From assembly GCF_004571065.1 (NCBI RefSeq), contig NZ_SPQN01000006.1, positions 1 through 64,000 on the forward strand: a DNA stretch of 64,000 nucleotides. Reading direction: 5' to 3'. This document shows, piece after piece, positions 35,697 to 43,746 of the stretch; the stretch's first letter is position 1; the number at the start of each line of letters is the position of its first letter. This stretch comes from Geodermatophilus sp. DF01-2 (lineage in GTDB: Bacteria; Actinomycetota; Actinomycetes; Mycobacteriales; Geodermatophilaceae). A model generated the notes under the pieces. The model was not told where the DNA came from. It did no database searches and saw only the letters and a list, made by a program, of their open reading frames with translations. The position numbers were made by a program, and so were the translations under genes.

Positions 35697-35831
35697 TGCG
35701 CGGTCTCTTCCTCCGGCACTCGTCCTGGGGAAACGGACGAACGCCCATGGTGCCCGCGCATTCCCGGGGCCGGTCAGCCGTCCGGCCCGTCGCGGACTCA
35801 GCCGGTGGAGCCGGGTTCGTGAGCGCCGGGG

Positions 35832-35879
35832 TTGTGCACTTATCGTGGTCTCAGGGCCGAGACCACGAGGAGCGCACAA
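35832..35879. promoter_or_regulatory. 48-bp nested inverted repeat upstream of helD
   Basis: TCGTGGTCTC at 35843-35852 and its exact complement at 35859-35868 share a centre with outer arms TTGTGC (35832-35837) and GCACAA (35874-35879), five bases away on each side. The precise double symmetry points to a large operator or a cruciform/attenuator. It lies between the helD start (35696) and the SRPBCC stop (35947), both on the minus strand, so it could also end the SRPBCC transcript. Confidence 0.6.
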
Positions 35880-35946
35880 TCACCCCCGCAGTGACCATTC
35901 ACGGCAGCCATTGGCCAGGGGAGTATCGCGGGCATCGTCGCCGGGG

Positions 35947-36426
35947 TCAGGAAAGGGCGCCGTCCCGCTCGAGCAGCCGGGCGTAGCGGTCGAGAGCGAA
36001 CGGCCACCCCTGCTCGGCCATCATCCGGCGGTAGTCACCGGCACCCTCGCCGTGCCGGCGGAACGCGCGGTGCTCGACCGCTACCCGGGTGCGTCCGTCC
36101 TCGACCCGCTCGAAGCGGACCTCGACCTCGCTGGCGCGGCCGGGGTCGGGCACCGGCTCGCGGCGCGGGCTGATCTGCCAGGTGAACAGCGCCCGGCGCG
36201 GACGGTCCACCTCGCGCAGGGTTCCCCAGTCGATCCGGAAGCCGTCCGGGCCGTACTCCGACGCCCGCCCACCGGGGCGCGCGTCGAGCGCCACGGACTC
36301 CAGCACGTCCTGGGACCAGCTGAACTCCCGTGGCCACCACTCGGCGAAGCGGTCGAAGAAGACGGCGAGGGCCTGCTCCGGCGAGCCCGGCACGGTGACC
36401 GTCGTCGTGGTCGCGTCCTCGGCCAT
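35947..36426 (-). CDS. SRPBCC (AHSA1-like) domain protein
   Basis: A 159-residue START/Bet-v1-like protein of the AHSA1 group. Motifs are TVPGSPEQALAVFFDRFAEWWP at the N-terminus, GGRASEYGPDG in the middle, VRFERVEDGRTRVAVEHRAF, and the C-terminal helix MMAEQGWPFALDRYARLLE. Likely binds a hydrophobic ligand in a cavity; precise role unknown. The ATG is followed by AEDATTTTV. No strong upstream ribosome site, moderately certain start. Confidence 0.8.
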   Translation of the reverse strand: MAEDATTTTVTVPGSPEQALAVFFDRFAEWWPREFSWSQDVLESVALDARPGGRASEYGPDGFRIDWGTLREVDRPRRALFTWQISPRREPVPDPGRASEVEVRFERVEDGRTRVAVEHRAFRRHGEGAGDYRRMMAEQGWPFALDRYARLLERDGALS

Positions 36427-36839
36427 GTGGCACAACCCTACGGACCCTCCTGGAGGGATGGTCGGCGCCCAGGCGCCCAGGCGCCCAGGCACCCAGGCGC
36501 CCAGGCGGTCAGCTCGGCTAGCAGTCGCAGCTCCCGCCGCGCCAGCTGGTGCAGCCGCGCTGCGAGGCGACCGCGCGCGACCCGGGGCCGGCAGGCGGCG
36601 TGAGGGGGACGGAGGGATCGCGTAGGCGGGACGGCGGCGCAGGGCCGTGGCGGCGGGCATGGAGCACCTCGCTGCAGGTCGGATCGGTCCGGGATGCCGG
36701 GGAGCGTAGGGACGGCGGCGTCCCGGGCGACAGGGCTCTCGGTCCCTGTCCGGCCGGGACGGCGGCTGCCCGCGGCCGGTGCGGCGACCCCGCGTGGCGA
36801 GGGGGGACAGAAGGGTGCCCGGGCCGTTACGTTCGCCCG
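36427..36839. other. Divergent intergenic region with 8-bp tandem repeats
   Basis: About 410 bases between divergent genes. It holds six units of the 8-base repeat GGCGCCCA (36464-36511) and a CCCTCC-T-GGAGGG palindrome at 36445-36457 just upstream of the SRPBCC gene. The rest has open frames on several strands but none with family sequence. I see no further element. Confidence 0.5.
36464..36511. repeat. Tandem 8-bp repeat, six units
   Basis: GGCGCCCA repeated six times (units four and six have one and three mismatches). The unit length is not a multiple of three and no gene spans it, so slippage would alter promoter spacing rather than a protein. Confidence 0.85.
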
Positions 36840-37634
36840 GTGAGCGTGATCGCCCGGAACCGGGTCCGCGTGCGCGGGGTCGCCGACGGGCGGCCGATGG
36901 TCTTCGCCCACGGCTTCGGGTGCGCCCAGGAGATGTGGCGCCTCGTCGCCCCGGCGTTCGCCGTCGACCACCGCGTCGTCCTCTTCGACCACGTCGGCTC
37001 GGGCCGGTCGGACCTGTCGGCCTACGACCCGGGAAAGTACGGCTCGCTGGACGGCTACGCCGCCGACGTCGTCGAGATCTGCCGGGAGCTGGCGCTCGAC
37101 GACGTCGTCTTCGTCGGGCACTCGGTGAGCGCGATGATCGGCGTCCTGGCCGCGGCGCGGGCGCCGGGGCTGTTCGGCGCGCTGGTGATGGTCGGGCCCA
37201 GCCCCCGCTACGTCGACGACGACGGCTACACCGGCGGTTTCTCGCGGGAGGACGTCGCCGCGCTGCTGGAGTCGCTCGACAGCAACCACGTGGGCTGGTC
37301 GGCGGCGATGGCTCCGGTGGTCATGGGCAGCCCCGACCGGCCGGAGCTGACCGCCGAGCTGACCGACAGCTTCTGCCGCACCGACCCGGACGTCGCCCGG
37401 CAGTTCGCCCGCGTCACGTTCCTCTCGGACAACCGCGCCGACCTGCCGGGCGTGCGGGTGCCCACGCTGGTCCTGCAGTGCCGCGCCGACGCGATCGCCC
37501 CCGAGGTGGTGGGCCGCTACGTGCACGCGCAGGTGGCCGGCAGCGTCTTCACCCTGTTGACGGCGACCGGGCACTGCCCGCACCTGTCGGCACCCGAGGA
37601 GACGACCGCCGCGATCCGGGACTTCCTCGGGTAG
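36840..37634 (+). CDS. rsbQ: RsbQ-like alpha/beta hydrolase
   Basis: A 264-residue alpha/beta hydrolase closely resembling RsbQ of Bacillus, which activates the RsbP phosphatase under energy stress. Motifs are FAHGFGCAQEMWR (oxyanion loop), DHVGSGRSD, the nucleophile GHSVSAMIG with Ser near 96, and the His in TGHCPHLSAPE. GHSVSxMIG is characteristic of RsbQ/KAI2-type hydrolases. The next gene, eight bases downstream, encodes a PAS-SpoIIE phosphatase, the expected partner. GTG start. Confidence 0.85.
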   Translation: MSVIARNRVRVRGVADGRPMVFAHGFGCAQEMWRLVAPAFAVDHRVVLFDHVGSGRSDLSAYDPGKYGSLDGYAADVVEICRELALDDVVFVGHSVSAMIGVLAAARAPGLFGALVMVGPSPRYVDDDGYTGGFSREDVAALLESLDSNHVGWSAAMAPVVMGSPDRPELTAELTDSFCRTDPDVARQFARVTFLSDNRADLPGVRVPTLVLQCRADAIAPEVVGRYVHAQVAGSVFTLLTATGHCPHLSAPEETTAAIRDFLG

Positions 37635-37642
37635 GAGCGGCG

Positions 37643-39916
37643 ATGGGGGAGCAGCGGCGACCGGATCGGCGGGAGGGTCCCGCGGGCCTGCGCCGGCTCC
37701 TCGAGGAGGACCCGGCCGACCTGTACGAGAACGCCCCGTGCGGCTACTTCTCCGCGCTGCCCGACGGGCAGGTGGTCAAGGCCAACCGCACCTTCTGCGA
37801 GTGGACCGGCCGGCCGCTCGGCGAGCTGCTCGGCGTGCGGTTCCAGGAGCTGCTCAGCATCGGCGGGCGGGTGTTCTACGAGACCCACCTGGCGCCGCTG
37901 CTGCGGATGCAGGGGATGGTGCGGGAGGCCGCGCTCGACGTCGTCCGGGCCGACGGGTCGCTGCTGCCGTGCCTGCTCAACGCGGTCGAGGTGCGCGACG
38001 CCGACGGGGCGCCGCTGCTGGTGCGGGCGACGGCGTTCGAGGCGACGTCCCGGCGCCGCTACGAGCGCGCGCTGCTGGCCGCGCAGCGCGCGGCCGCGGA
38101 GTCCGAGGTCCGGGCGAGGACGCTGCAGGAGGTGGTGTCGGAGGTGTCGGCGGCGACCTCGGCGCGCGACGTGGCCGAGGTGATCGTCCGCCGGAGCCGG
38201 GAGGCCGTCCGCGCCAGCGGTGCGGCGTTGTGGCTGGCGACCGAGCGGCGGGGGACGGCGCGGCCGGAGCCGTCGGTGCCGCCGATCCAGCTGGTCGCCG
38301 CGGACGGGATCCCGTCGGACCTGCTGGAGGCGATGGAGTCGGCGGCCCTCGGCGGCGCGGAGCTGGTGCGCGACGGCGGAGTGCACGTCGTGCCGCTGGG
38401 GGCCGGGCTCCGGGCGGTGTGGCCCGGCCTGGCCGCCGCGATGGCGGACACCGGGCAGGAGGCGCTGGTCGTCGTCCCGGTGGACGCCGACAGCCGGCAC
38501 CTGGGCGCGCTGGTCCTGCTGCTCGGGGTGGTGGGGGACAGCGGTCTGATCGACCTCACCCCGCCCGGGGAGCGCGGCACGCTCGCCCGGGCCGACGCCG
38601 ACCTGCTGGCGACCGTCGGGCGACAGGCCGGCCAGGCACTGGAGCGGGTGCGTCTCCACGAGGAGACCGTGCGGCACGCGGAGCGCTCGGCGTTCCTGCT
38701 CGACGCGGCACGGCTGATGGCCTCGGCCGGCGACGTCGGGCAGACCGCCGAGCGGCTGGCCGAGCTGGCGGTGCCGCGGCTGGGCGACGTCTGCGTCGTC
38801 GACCTGACCGGCGAGCACGGCACCAGCCGGCACGCTGCCCGGCACGGCGACCCGGCGCGCCAACCGCTGCTCGACGAGCTGGGCGACCGGAACCTCTCGC
38901 ACCTGGCTGCCTCCCACCCGGCGGTGCAGGCGGTGGAGCTCGGCCGGACGGTGTGGATCCGCCAGGTGACCGACGACTGGCTGGCCGAGATCACCGCCGA
39001 TGCGCGGCACCTGGAGGTCGGCCGCGCCCTCGAGCTGGTCGACATGGTGTGCGTGCCGCTCGTGGCCGACGGGCGCATCCTCGGCGTCCTCACCCTCGGC
39101 AGCGACCGTCGGCGCGGGCCGCTCACCGCGGCCGACGTCGAGGTCGCCGAGCAGCTGGCGCTGCAGCTGTCGCAGGTGGTGGAGAAGGGACAGCGCCTGG
39201 AGCTGGAGACGCGGACGTCGCACACGTTGCAGGCCAACCTGCTACCGCCGGCCCCGCCACCGGTGGCCGGGCTGGCCGCCGCCGTCCGGTACCTGCCGGC
39301 CAGTCGCGGTGCCGACGTCGGCGGCGACTTCTACGACGTCGTCCCGCTGCCGGGCGACCAGGTGGCGCTCGCGGTGGGGGACGTCGTCGGCCACGACGTC
39401 ACGGCCGCGGCGGTGATGGGCCAGCTGCGCAGCGTCTACCGGGCGCTGCTGGCCGACCGGCCACCGCCCAGCGCGGTCATCGACCGGCTGCAGGCGGGGT
39501 GGTCGCTGCTGAGCCTGCAGCGCATGGCGACCGCGCTGTTCGCCACGCTCGACCCGGGCAGCGGCCGGCTGCGGGTCGCCTCCGCCGGGCACCTGGCGCC
39601 GCTGCTGGTGACGCGCGGCGGAGCGGAGCTGCTCGACGTGCGGCCCAGCCGCATGCTCGGCGCGCCGCCGGCGCCCGGCCCGGCGGTGGAGTGGGCGGGG
39701 GTGCTGTCCCGGGGCGCCACGCTGGTGCTCTACACCGACGGGCTGGTCGAGAGCAGGGACGCCGACCTCGACCGGGGCCTGACCGCCCTCCTGGACGTCG
39801 CGGCGCGGTCCGGGACGGCCGACCCCGACGAGCTGTGCGACCGGCTGCTGGCCGAGCTGGCCGGCGGCGTGCGCGCCGACGACGTCGCACTGCTGGCGAT
39901 CACCCGCCGGCCCTAG
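37643..39916 (+). CDS. PAS-GAF-GAF-SpoIIE serine phosphatase (RsbP-like)
   Basis: A 757-residue signalling phosphatase. PAS domain at about 22-130 (YENAPCGYFSALPDGQVVKANRTFCEW), a coiled linker near 135-165, two GAF domains at about 165-340 and 350-525, and a SpoIIE/PP2C domain from 535 to the end with GADVGGDFYDVV, GDVVGHDVT, VLYTDGLVE and DDVALLAI, the metal-binding Asp motifs. Bacillus RsbP has only a PAS sensor; two GAF domains are extra. It likely dephosphorylates STAS antagonists to activate a general-stress sigma factor, with the upstream RsbQ-like protein supplying a ligand. ATG with a GGAGCGG ribosome site. Confidence 0.9.
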   Translation: MGEQRRPDRREGPAGLRRLLEEDPADLYENAPCGYFSALPDGQVVKANRTFCEWTGRPLGELLGVRFQELLSIGGRVFYETHLAPLLRMQGMVREAALDVVRADGSLLPCLLNAVEVRDADGAPLLVRATAFEATSRRRYERALLAAQRAAAESEVRARTLQEVVSEVSAATSARDVAEVIVRRSREAVRASGAALWLATERRGTARPEPSVPPIQLVAADGIPSDLLEAMESAALGGAELVRDGGVHVVPLGAGLRAVWPGLAAAMADTGQEALVVVPVDADSRHLGALVLLLGVVGDSGLIDLTPPGERGTLARADADLLATVGRQAGQALERVRLHEETVRHAERSAFLLDAARLMASAGDVGQTAERLAELAVPRLGDVCVVDLTGEHGTSRHAARHGDPARQPLLDELGDRNLSHLAASHPAVQAVELGRTVWIRQVTDDWLAEITADARHLEVGRALELVDMVCVPLVADGRILGVLTLGSDRRRGPLTAADVEVAEQLALQLSQVVEKGQRLELETRTSHTLQANLLPPAPPPVAGLAAAVRYLPASRGADVGGDFYDVVPLPGDQVALAVGDVVGHDVTAAAVMGQLRSVYRALLADRPPPSAVIDRLQAGWSLLSLQRMATALFATLDPGSGRLRVASAGHLAPLLVTRGGAELLDVRPSRMLGAPPAPGPAVEWAGVLSRGATLVLYTDGLVESRDADLDRGLTALLDVAARSGTADPDELCDRLLAELAGGVRADDVALLAITRRP

Positions 39917-39975
39917 CGCAGGCGCCCCCCGCGCGCGACCATCGGCGCAGGGCACGTGCGGCGCGGGAGGCGGCC

Positions 39976-40302
39976 ATGGAGCGTCCACCCAACCCGGTGA
40001 CGGACGCCATCGACGGCGCCACCGGTGACATCACGATGTCCGGCGATGCGATGCGCTGGTCGCCGGAGCTGGCCGAGGCGCAGCCGCGGACGACGTCGTC
40101 CTCCTTCCCGGGCGTGGACGTCGCCGCCGGGTTCGGCTCGCTGCTCGGGCTGGACGGCGCCGGGGTACGGCGCCTGGTGTCCGGCGCGGTGACCTCGCTG
40201 ACGACGGCGGCCGGGGACGTCGTCGCCGAGCTGCGCCAGCTCACCCGGAGCCCCGATCCCGACGAGGGGACCGACGTCGACCCCGACCCCGCCCCGCGTT
40301 GA
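39976..40302 (+). CDS. Hypothetical small acidic protein
   Basis: A 108-residue acidic protein with no family I recognise. Begins MERPPNPVTDAIDGATGDI, has a helical region (VRRLVSGAVTSLTTAAGDVVAELRQL) and ends in an Asp/Pro-rich tail (DPDEGTDVDPDPAPR). A clear GGGAGGCGG ribosome site supports the ATG. It follows the phosphatase by 59 bases and may be co-transcribed. Its stop codon lies in the left arm of a long hairpin. Confidence 0.65.
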   Translation: MERPPNPVTDAIDGATGDITMSGDAMRWSPELAEAQPRTTSSSFPGVDVAAGFGSLLGLDGAGVRRLVSGAVTSLTTAAGDVVAELRQLTRSPDPDEGTDVDPDPAPR

Positions 40303-40366
40303 TCATGGGCTCGTTGCCGGCGACACGCGGCGACACGTCGTGCGGACGGGCAACGAGCCCATGATC
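40301..40366. terminator. 18-bp perfect hairpin after the small acidic gene
   Basis: GATCATGGGCTCGTTGCC at 40301-40318 and its exact complement at 40349-40366 form a long stem around a 30-base loop that contains two CGACACG repeats. Likely ends the rsbQ/phosphatase transcript; overlaps the stop codon of the upstream gene. Confidence 0.7.
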
Positions 40367-40452
40367 ACGGCTCCCCTCGGGTGCGCCGGTTCCGGCGGCG
40401 CCCTGTAGAACCGACACAGGACCTCGGCCACCGACGTGGGGAGTCGTACCGC

Positions 40453-41619
40453 ATGAGCAGCTCGTTGACCCTGGCGCCCGCGCCGCCGTCCGAGGCCGCC
40501 GAGGAGGTCCGCACGCAGGTGCGGGAGTTCCTCGCCGCCGAGCAGGCCGCGGGCACGTTCAGCACGCACGTCGACACGTGGTTGTCCGGCGTGGACCCGG
40601 CGTTCTCCCGGAAGCTCGGGGAGCGCGGCTGGCTGGGGATGACCTGGCCGAAGGAGTACGGCGGGCACGAGCGCTCCGCGATGGAGCGCTACGCGGTGAC
40701 CGAGGAGCTGCTGGCCGCCGGGGCGCCGGTGGCGGCGCACTGGATCGCCGACCGGCAGTCCGGGCCGAACCTGCTGCGCTACGGCACCGAGGTGCAGCGC
40801 CAGGAGATCCTGCCGCGGATCGCCGCGGGGGAGTGCTACTTCGTCATCGGCATGAGCGAGCCGGACTCCGGCTCCGACCTGGCCTCGATCCGCACCCGCG
40901 CGGCCCGCAACGGCGACGGGGACTGGGTGGTCAACGGCGCGAAGATCTGGACGTCGAACGCCCACCACTCGCACTACGGCATCGTGCTGGTGCGCACCGG
41001 CCCGCCCGGTGAGGGGCCGCGCGGCAAGCACCAGGGGCTGACCCAGCTGCTGGTCGACCTGTCGCTGCCGGGGATCAGCATCAACCCGATCCGCATCCTC
41101 GACGGCGGGCACCACTTCAACGAGGTGGTGTTCGAGGACGTCGTCGTCCCCGGCGACATGCTCCTGGGCGAGGAGGGCGCCGGCTGGCACCAGGTGACCG
41201 CGGAGCTGGCCTTCGAGCGGTCCGGGCCGGAGCGGTTCCTGTCGACCTACCCGCTGCTGGCCGAGTTCGGCCGCCGGGCCGCCGACTCCGGCGACGCCGC
41301 GCAGCTGGCCACCCTCGGCCGGCTCTCGGCGCGGCTGCTGGCGCTCCGGCAGCTGTCGCTGCGGATCGCGGCGGCACTGGACCGCGGCGAGCTGCCCGAC
41401 ATCCCGGCCGCGCTGGTCAAGGACGTCGGGACGACGTTCGAGGGGGACGTCGTGGACGAGATCCGGCGGGTCGTCGAGGTGACGCCGTCGCTCGACTCGC
41501 CCGACCCGCTGGACCGGGCGCTGGCCGAGGCGCAGCTGCACGCGCCGGGCTACACGCTGCGGGGTGGGACCAACGAGATCCTGCGCGGGATCGTGGCACG
41601 AGGGCTGGGGTTGCGCTGA
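40453..41619 (+). CDS. Acyl-CoA dehydrogenase, large subunit of a likely heteromer
   Basis: A 388-residue FAD acyl-CoA dehydrogenase. MTWPKEYGGHERS near 57, YFVIGMSEPDSGSDLAS (FAD contact), VVNGAKIWTSNA, and the C-terminal TLRGGTNEILRGIVARGLGL are family signatures. It is coupled to a shorter paralog through a TGATG overlap (41617-41621), like FadE pairs of mycobacterial steroid side-chain degradation that form alpha2beta2 enzymes. Substrate unknown. Confidence 0.88.
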   Translation: MSSSLTLAPAPPSEAAEEVRTQVREFLAAEQAAGTFSTHVDTWLSGVDPAFSRKLGERGWLGMTWPKEYGGHERSAMERYAVTEELLAAGAPVAAHWIADRQSGPNLLRYGTEVQRQEILPRIAAGECYFVIGMSEPDSGSDLASIRTRAARNGDGDWVVNGAKIWTSNAHHSHYGIVLVRTGPPGEGPRGKHQGLTQLLVDLSLPGISINPIRILDGGHHFNEVVFEDVVVPGDMLLGEEGAGWHQVTAELAFERSGPERFLSTYPLLAEFGRRAADSGDAAQLATLGRLSARLLALRQLSLRIAAALDRGELPDIPAALVKDVGTTFEGDVVDEIRRVVEVTPSLDSPDPLDRALAEAQLHAPGYTLRGGTNEILRGIVARGLGLR

Positions 41620-42692
41620 TGGCATCGGATCAGGACCTGGTGGTCGAGACCGTCCGGGACATCCTCGCAGGCCACGAGCCGTTCGCGCTCACCGCGGAGA
41701 GGCCGTGGGACGCCGGGCTGTGGGCCGACCTCGCCGAGGCCGGGCTGACCGGTGTCGGGCTGCCCGAGGAGGCGGGCGGCTCGGGGGGCGAGCTCGCCGA
41801 CGCGATCGCGATCGCGCGCACCCTCGCCGCGGGTGCGGCCGCCGTGCCGGTGGCCGAGCAGCTGCTGGTCGCGGGGCCGGCGCTGCTCGCGGCCGGGCTG
41901 GACCTCCCCTCGCCGGAGGAACCGCTGACGATCGCGGTGGAGGGGGCGGTCACCGCCGAGCCGGTGGACGACGGCGACGGGCCGGGGCGGTGGACGCTCA
42001 CCGGCACCGCGACCGACGTCGCCTGGGCCGGAGTCGCGCGGCACGTCGCCGTCCTGACCGCCGCGCCGGAGGGCATCGAGGGCGCCGTCCTGGCGCTGGT
42101 CGACACCGAGGGGCTGGCCACCAGCGACGCGCGCAACCTCGCCGGGGAGCCGCGCGGCTCGCTGGTGCTCGGTGGCGCACCCGCGGCCGGGGCGCTGCTG
42201 ACCCCGGCGCGGGCCGGGGAGGTGCGGGCGCGGTACGCGCTGGCCCGCGCGGTGCAGCTGGCCGCGGCCCTGGAGCGGGTGCTGGCGTGGACGGTGCAGT
42301 ACGCCGGCGAGCGGCAGCAGTTCGGCCGGCCGCTGGGGAAGTTCCAGGCGATCCAGATGGAGCTGGCCGAGATGGCCGGCGAGGTGACCGCGGTGACCGC
42401 GCTGGTCGACGCCGCCGTCCAGACCCTGGGCCGCGGAGAGGACGTCGTCCTCGCCGCGGCGGCGGCCAAGGTGCGCGCGGGGGCGGCGGTCGAGGTCGTG
42501 GCCCGGCTGGCGCACCAGGTGCACGGCGCGATCGGGTTCACCCAGGAGCACAAGCTGCACCACCTGACCCGGCGCTGCTGGTCCTGGCGGGACGAGGCCG
42601 GGTCGGAGCTGACCTGGTCGAGGGTGCTCGGCGTCGGGCTGCTCACCGAGGGCGGCGACGGCCTCTGGCCGGCTCTGACCCGGGTGGTCTGA
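41619..42692 (+). CDS. Acyl-CoA dehydrogenase, small subunit of a likely heteromer
   Basis: A 357-residue divergent acyl-CoA dehydrogenase. The N-terminus (DAGLWADLAEAGLTGVGLPEEAGG) and the C-terminal half (YAGERQQFGRPLGKFQAIQ, LAHQVHGAIGFTQEHKLHHL) are recognisable, but the middle beta domain is short and the usual FAD-contact MTEPxxGSD motif is absent. This matches the FAD-poor or structural partner in heteromeric enzymes. ATG shares a base with the upstream stop. Followed by a dispersed repeat. Confidence 0.85.
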   Translation: MASDQDLVVETVRDILAGHEPFALTAERPWDAGLWADLAEAGLTGVGLPEEAGGSGGELADAIAIARTLAAGAAAVPVAEQLLVAGPALLAAGLDLPSPEEPLTIAVEGAVTAEPVDDGDGPGRWTLTGTATDVAWAGVARHVAVLTAAPEGIEGAVLALVDTEGLATSDARNLAGEPRGSLVLGGAPAAGALLTPARAGEVRARYALARAVQLAAALERVLAWTVQYAGERQQFGRPLGKFQAIQMELAEMAGEVTAVTALVDAAVQTLGRGEDVVLAAAAAKVRAGAAVEVVARLAHQVHGAIGFTQEHKLHHLTRRCWSWRDEAGSELTWSRVLGVGLLTEGGDGLWPALTRVV

Positions 42693-42799
42693 GGCAGGAC
42701 CTCACCCGCCCTCCACCGTGGAGGGACCCGTCCTCACCACCTCTCGCAGGCCCGAGGCGGGGCCCGGGACGGGGCCGCGGTGGGACCTGCAAGGGGGCC
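42693..42799 (+). repeat. Dispersed inverted-repeat element, copy 8 (nested)
   Basis: Starts directly after the stop of the small dehydrogenase subunit. An inner element (GAGGGACCCGTCC, loop CTCTCGCAGGCCCG, GGGACGGGGCC) lies between outer halves GGCAGGACCTCACCC and GGTGGGACCTGC. The remaining 140 bases up to the convergent crotonase gene show nothing recognisable. Confidence 0.75.
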
Positions 42800-42942
42800 G
42801 GCGGGGCCGGGCGGTGCGGACCGGCCGGCCCCACGACGGGTCCGGGGTCGGACTCCGAGCTCGGTCAGGGAGGCCGCTGCGGGGCTCGTCCGCATCATCG
42901 CCGTCAGCACGCAGCACCCATGGGACTCGGGCCCCGCCGCGC

Positions 42943-43746
42943 TCAGGTGCGGTTGGTGCTGGGGAAGACCGGGCGACGGCGTCCGAGGAAGGCCGCCCGG
43001 CCCTCCTCGAAGTCCGGTCCCGCGAGCAGCTCCACCTGCACCTGCTCCTCGGCGGCGAGGACGGCCTCCAGGGACTGGTCGTCCTGGGCGAGAATCCGTT
43101 TGAGGCCGGCGGTCGCCGCCGGCGACGCCGCCGCGAGTTCCTGCGCCATGGCCAGCGCCTGTTCGACCGCGCTGCCGTCCTCGACGACAGCGTCGACGAG
43201 GCCGATCCGATGGGCTTCTTGCGCCGACACGGTCCGCGCGGTGAGCATCAGCTCGCGGGCGCGGCCGGCGCCCACCCGCCGGGGGAGCGTGTAGAACAGC
43301 CCGGTGTCGGCGACCAGCCCGATCTTCGCGAACGAGGCGACGAAGCGGGCCGAGGAGCCGGCGACGACGAGGTCGCTGGCGCAGGCCAGCGACAGGCCGA
43401 GGCCGAAGGCGCCGCCTTCCACCGCGCTGACGATCGGTGTCGCGGTGGTCACCATGTGCCGGGCGATCTCGTTGACCAGCTGGAGGCGCCGGTGCGCCAC
43501 CTCGGGGTCCGGGGACATCGACCGGATGTCGCCACCGGCCGAGAACACCGCGCCGGCCCCGGTGAGGACGACGGCGCGGCAGCCCGGGTCGTCGGCTGCG
43601 CGGCGCAGCTGCTCGAGGAAGGCGATCCGGTCGTCGAGATCGAGGGCGTTGCGGCGCTCGGGGCGGTTGAGCCGCAGCAGTCGGACGGTGCGGTGCTCCT
43701 CGACGAGCACGGCGGGGGCCTCGGACGAGGCCGCCCCGGCGGTCAC
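42943..43746 (-). CDS. Enoyl-CoA hydratase/isomerase family protein (PaaG-like)
   Basis: A 267-residue crotonase-fold enzyme. FSAGGDIRSM (first oxyanion loop) is near residue 68 and VEGGAFGLGLSLACASDLV near 105. The two catalytic Glu of true hydratases are not found; instead FAKIGLVADTGLFYTLPR places a single Asp as in PaaG-type isomerases. So it may isomerise double bonds or open rings rather than hydrate. GTG start overlaps the stop of the acyl-CoA dehydrogenase gene (43743-43746), so it is the third gene of a CoA-transferase operon. Confidence 0.85.
   Translation of the reverse strand: MTAGAASSEAPAVLVEEHRTVRLLRLNRPERRNALDLDDRIAFLEQLRRAADDPGCRAVVLTGAGAVFSAGGDIRSMSPDPEVAHRRLQLVNEIARHMVTTATPIVSAVEGGAFGLGLSLACASDLVVAGSSARFVASFAKIGLVADTGLFYTLPRRVGAGRARELMLTARTVSAQEAHRIGLVDAVVEDGSAVEQALAMAQELAAASPAATAGLKRILAQDDQSLEAVLAAEEQVQVELLAGPDFEEGRAAFLGRRRPVFPSTNRT

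Noticed and set aside
36464-36511. Possible CRISPR repeats
   Set aside because: Units are 8 bases, directly adjacent and without spacers, so this is a short tandem repeat.
35947-36660. N-terminal extension of the SRPBCC gene to an ATG near 36660 with a possible ribosome site
   Set aside because: The extra 78 codons translate the 8-bp tandem repeat (LGAW units) and basic low-complexity sequence, not seen in SRPBCC proteins.
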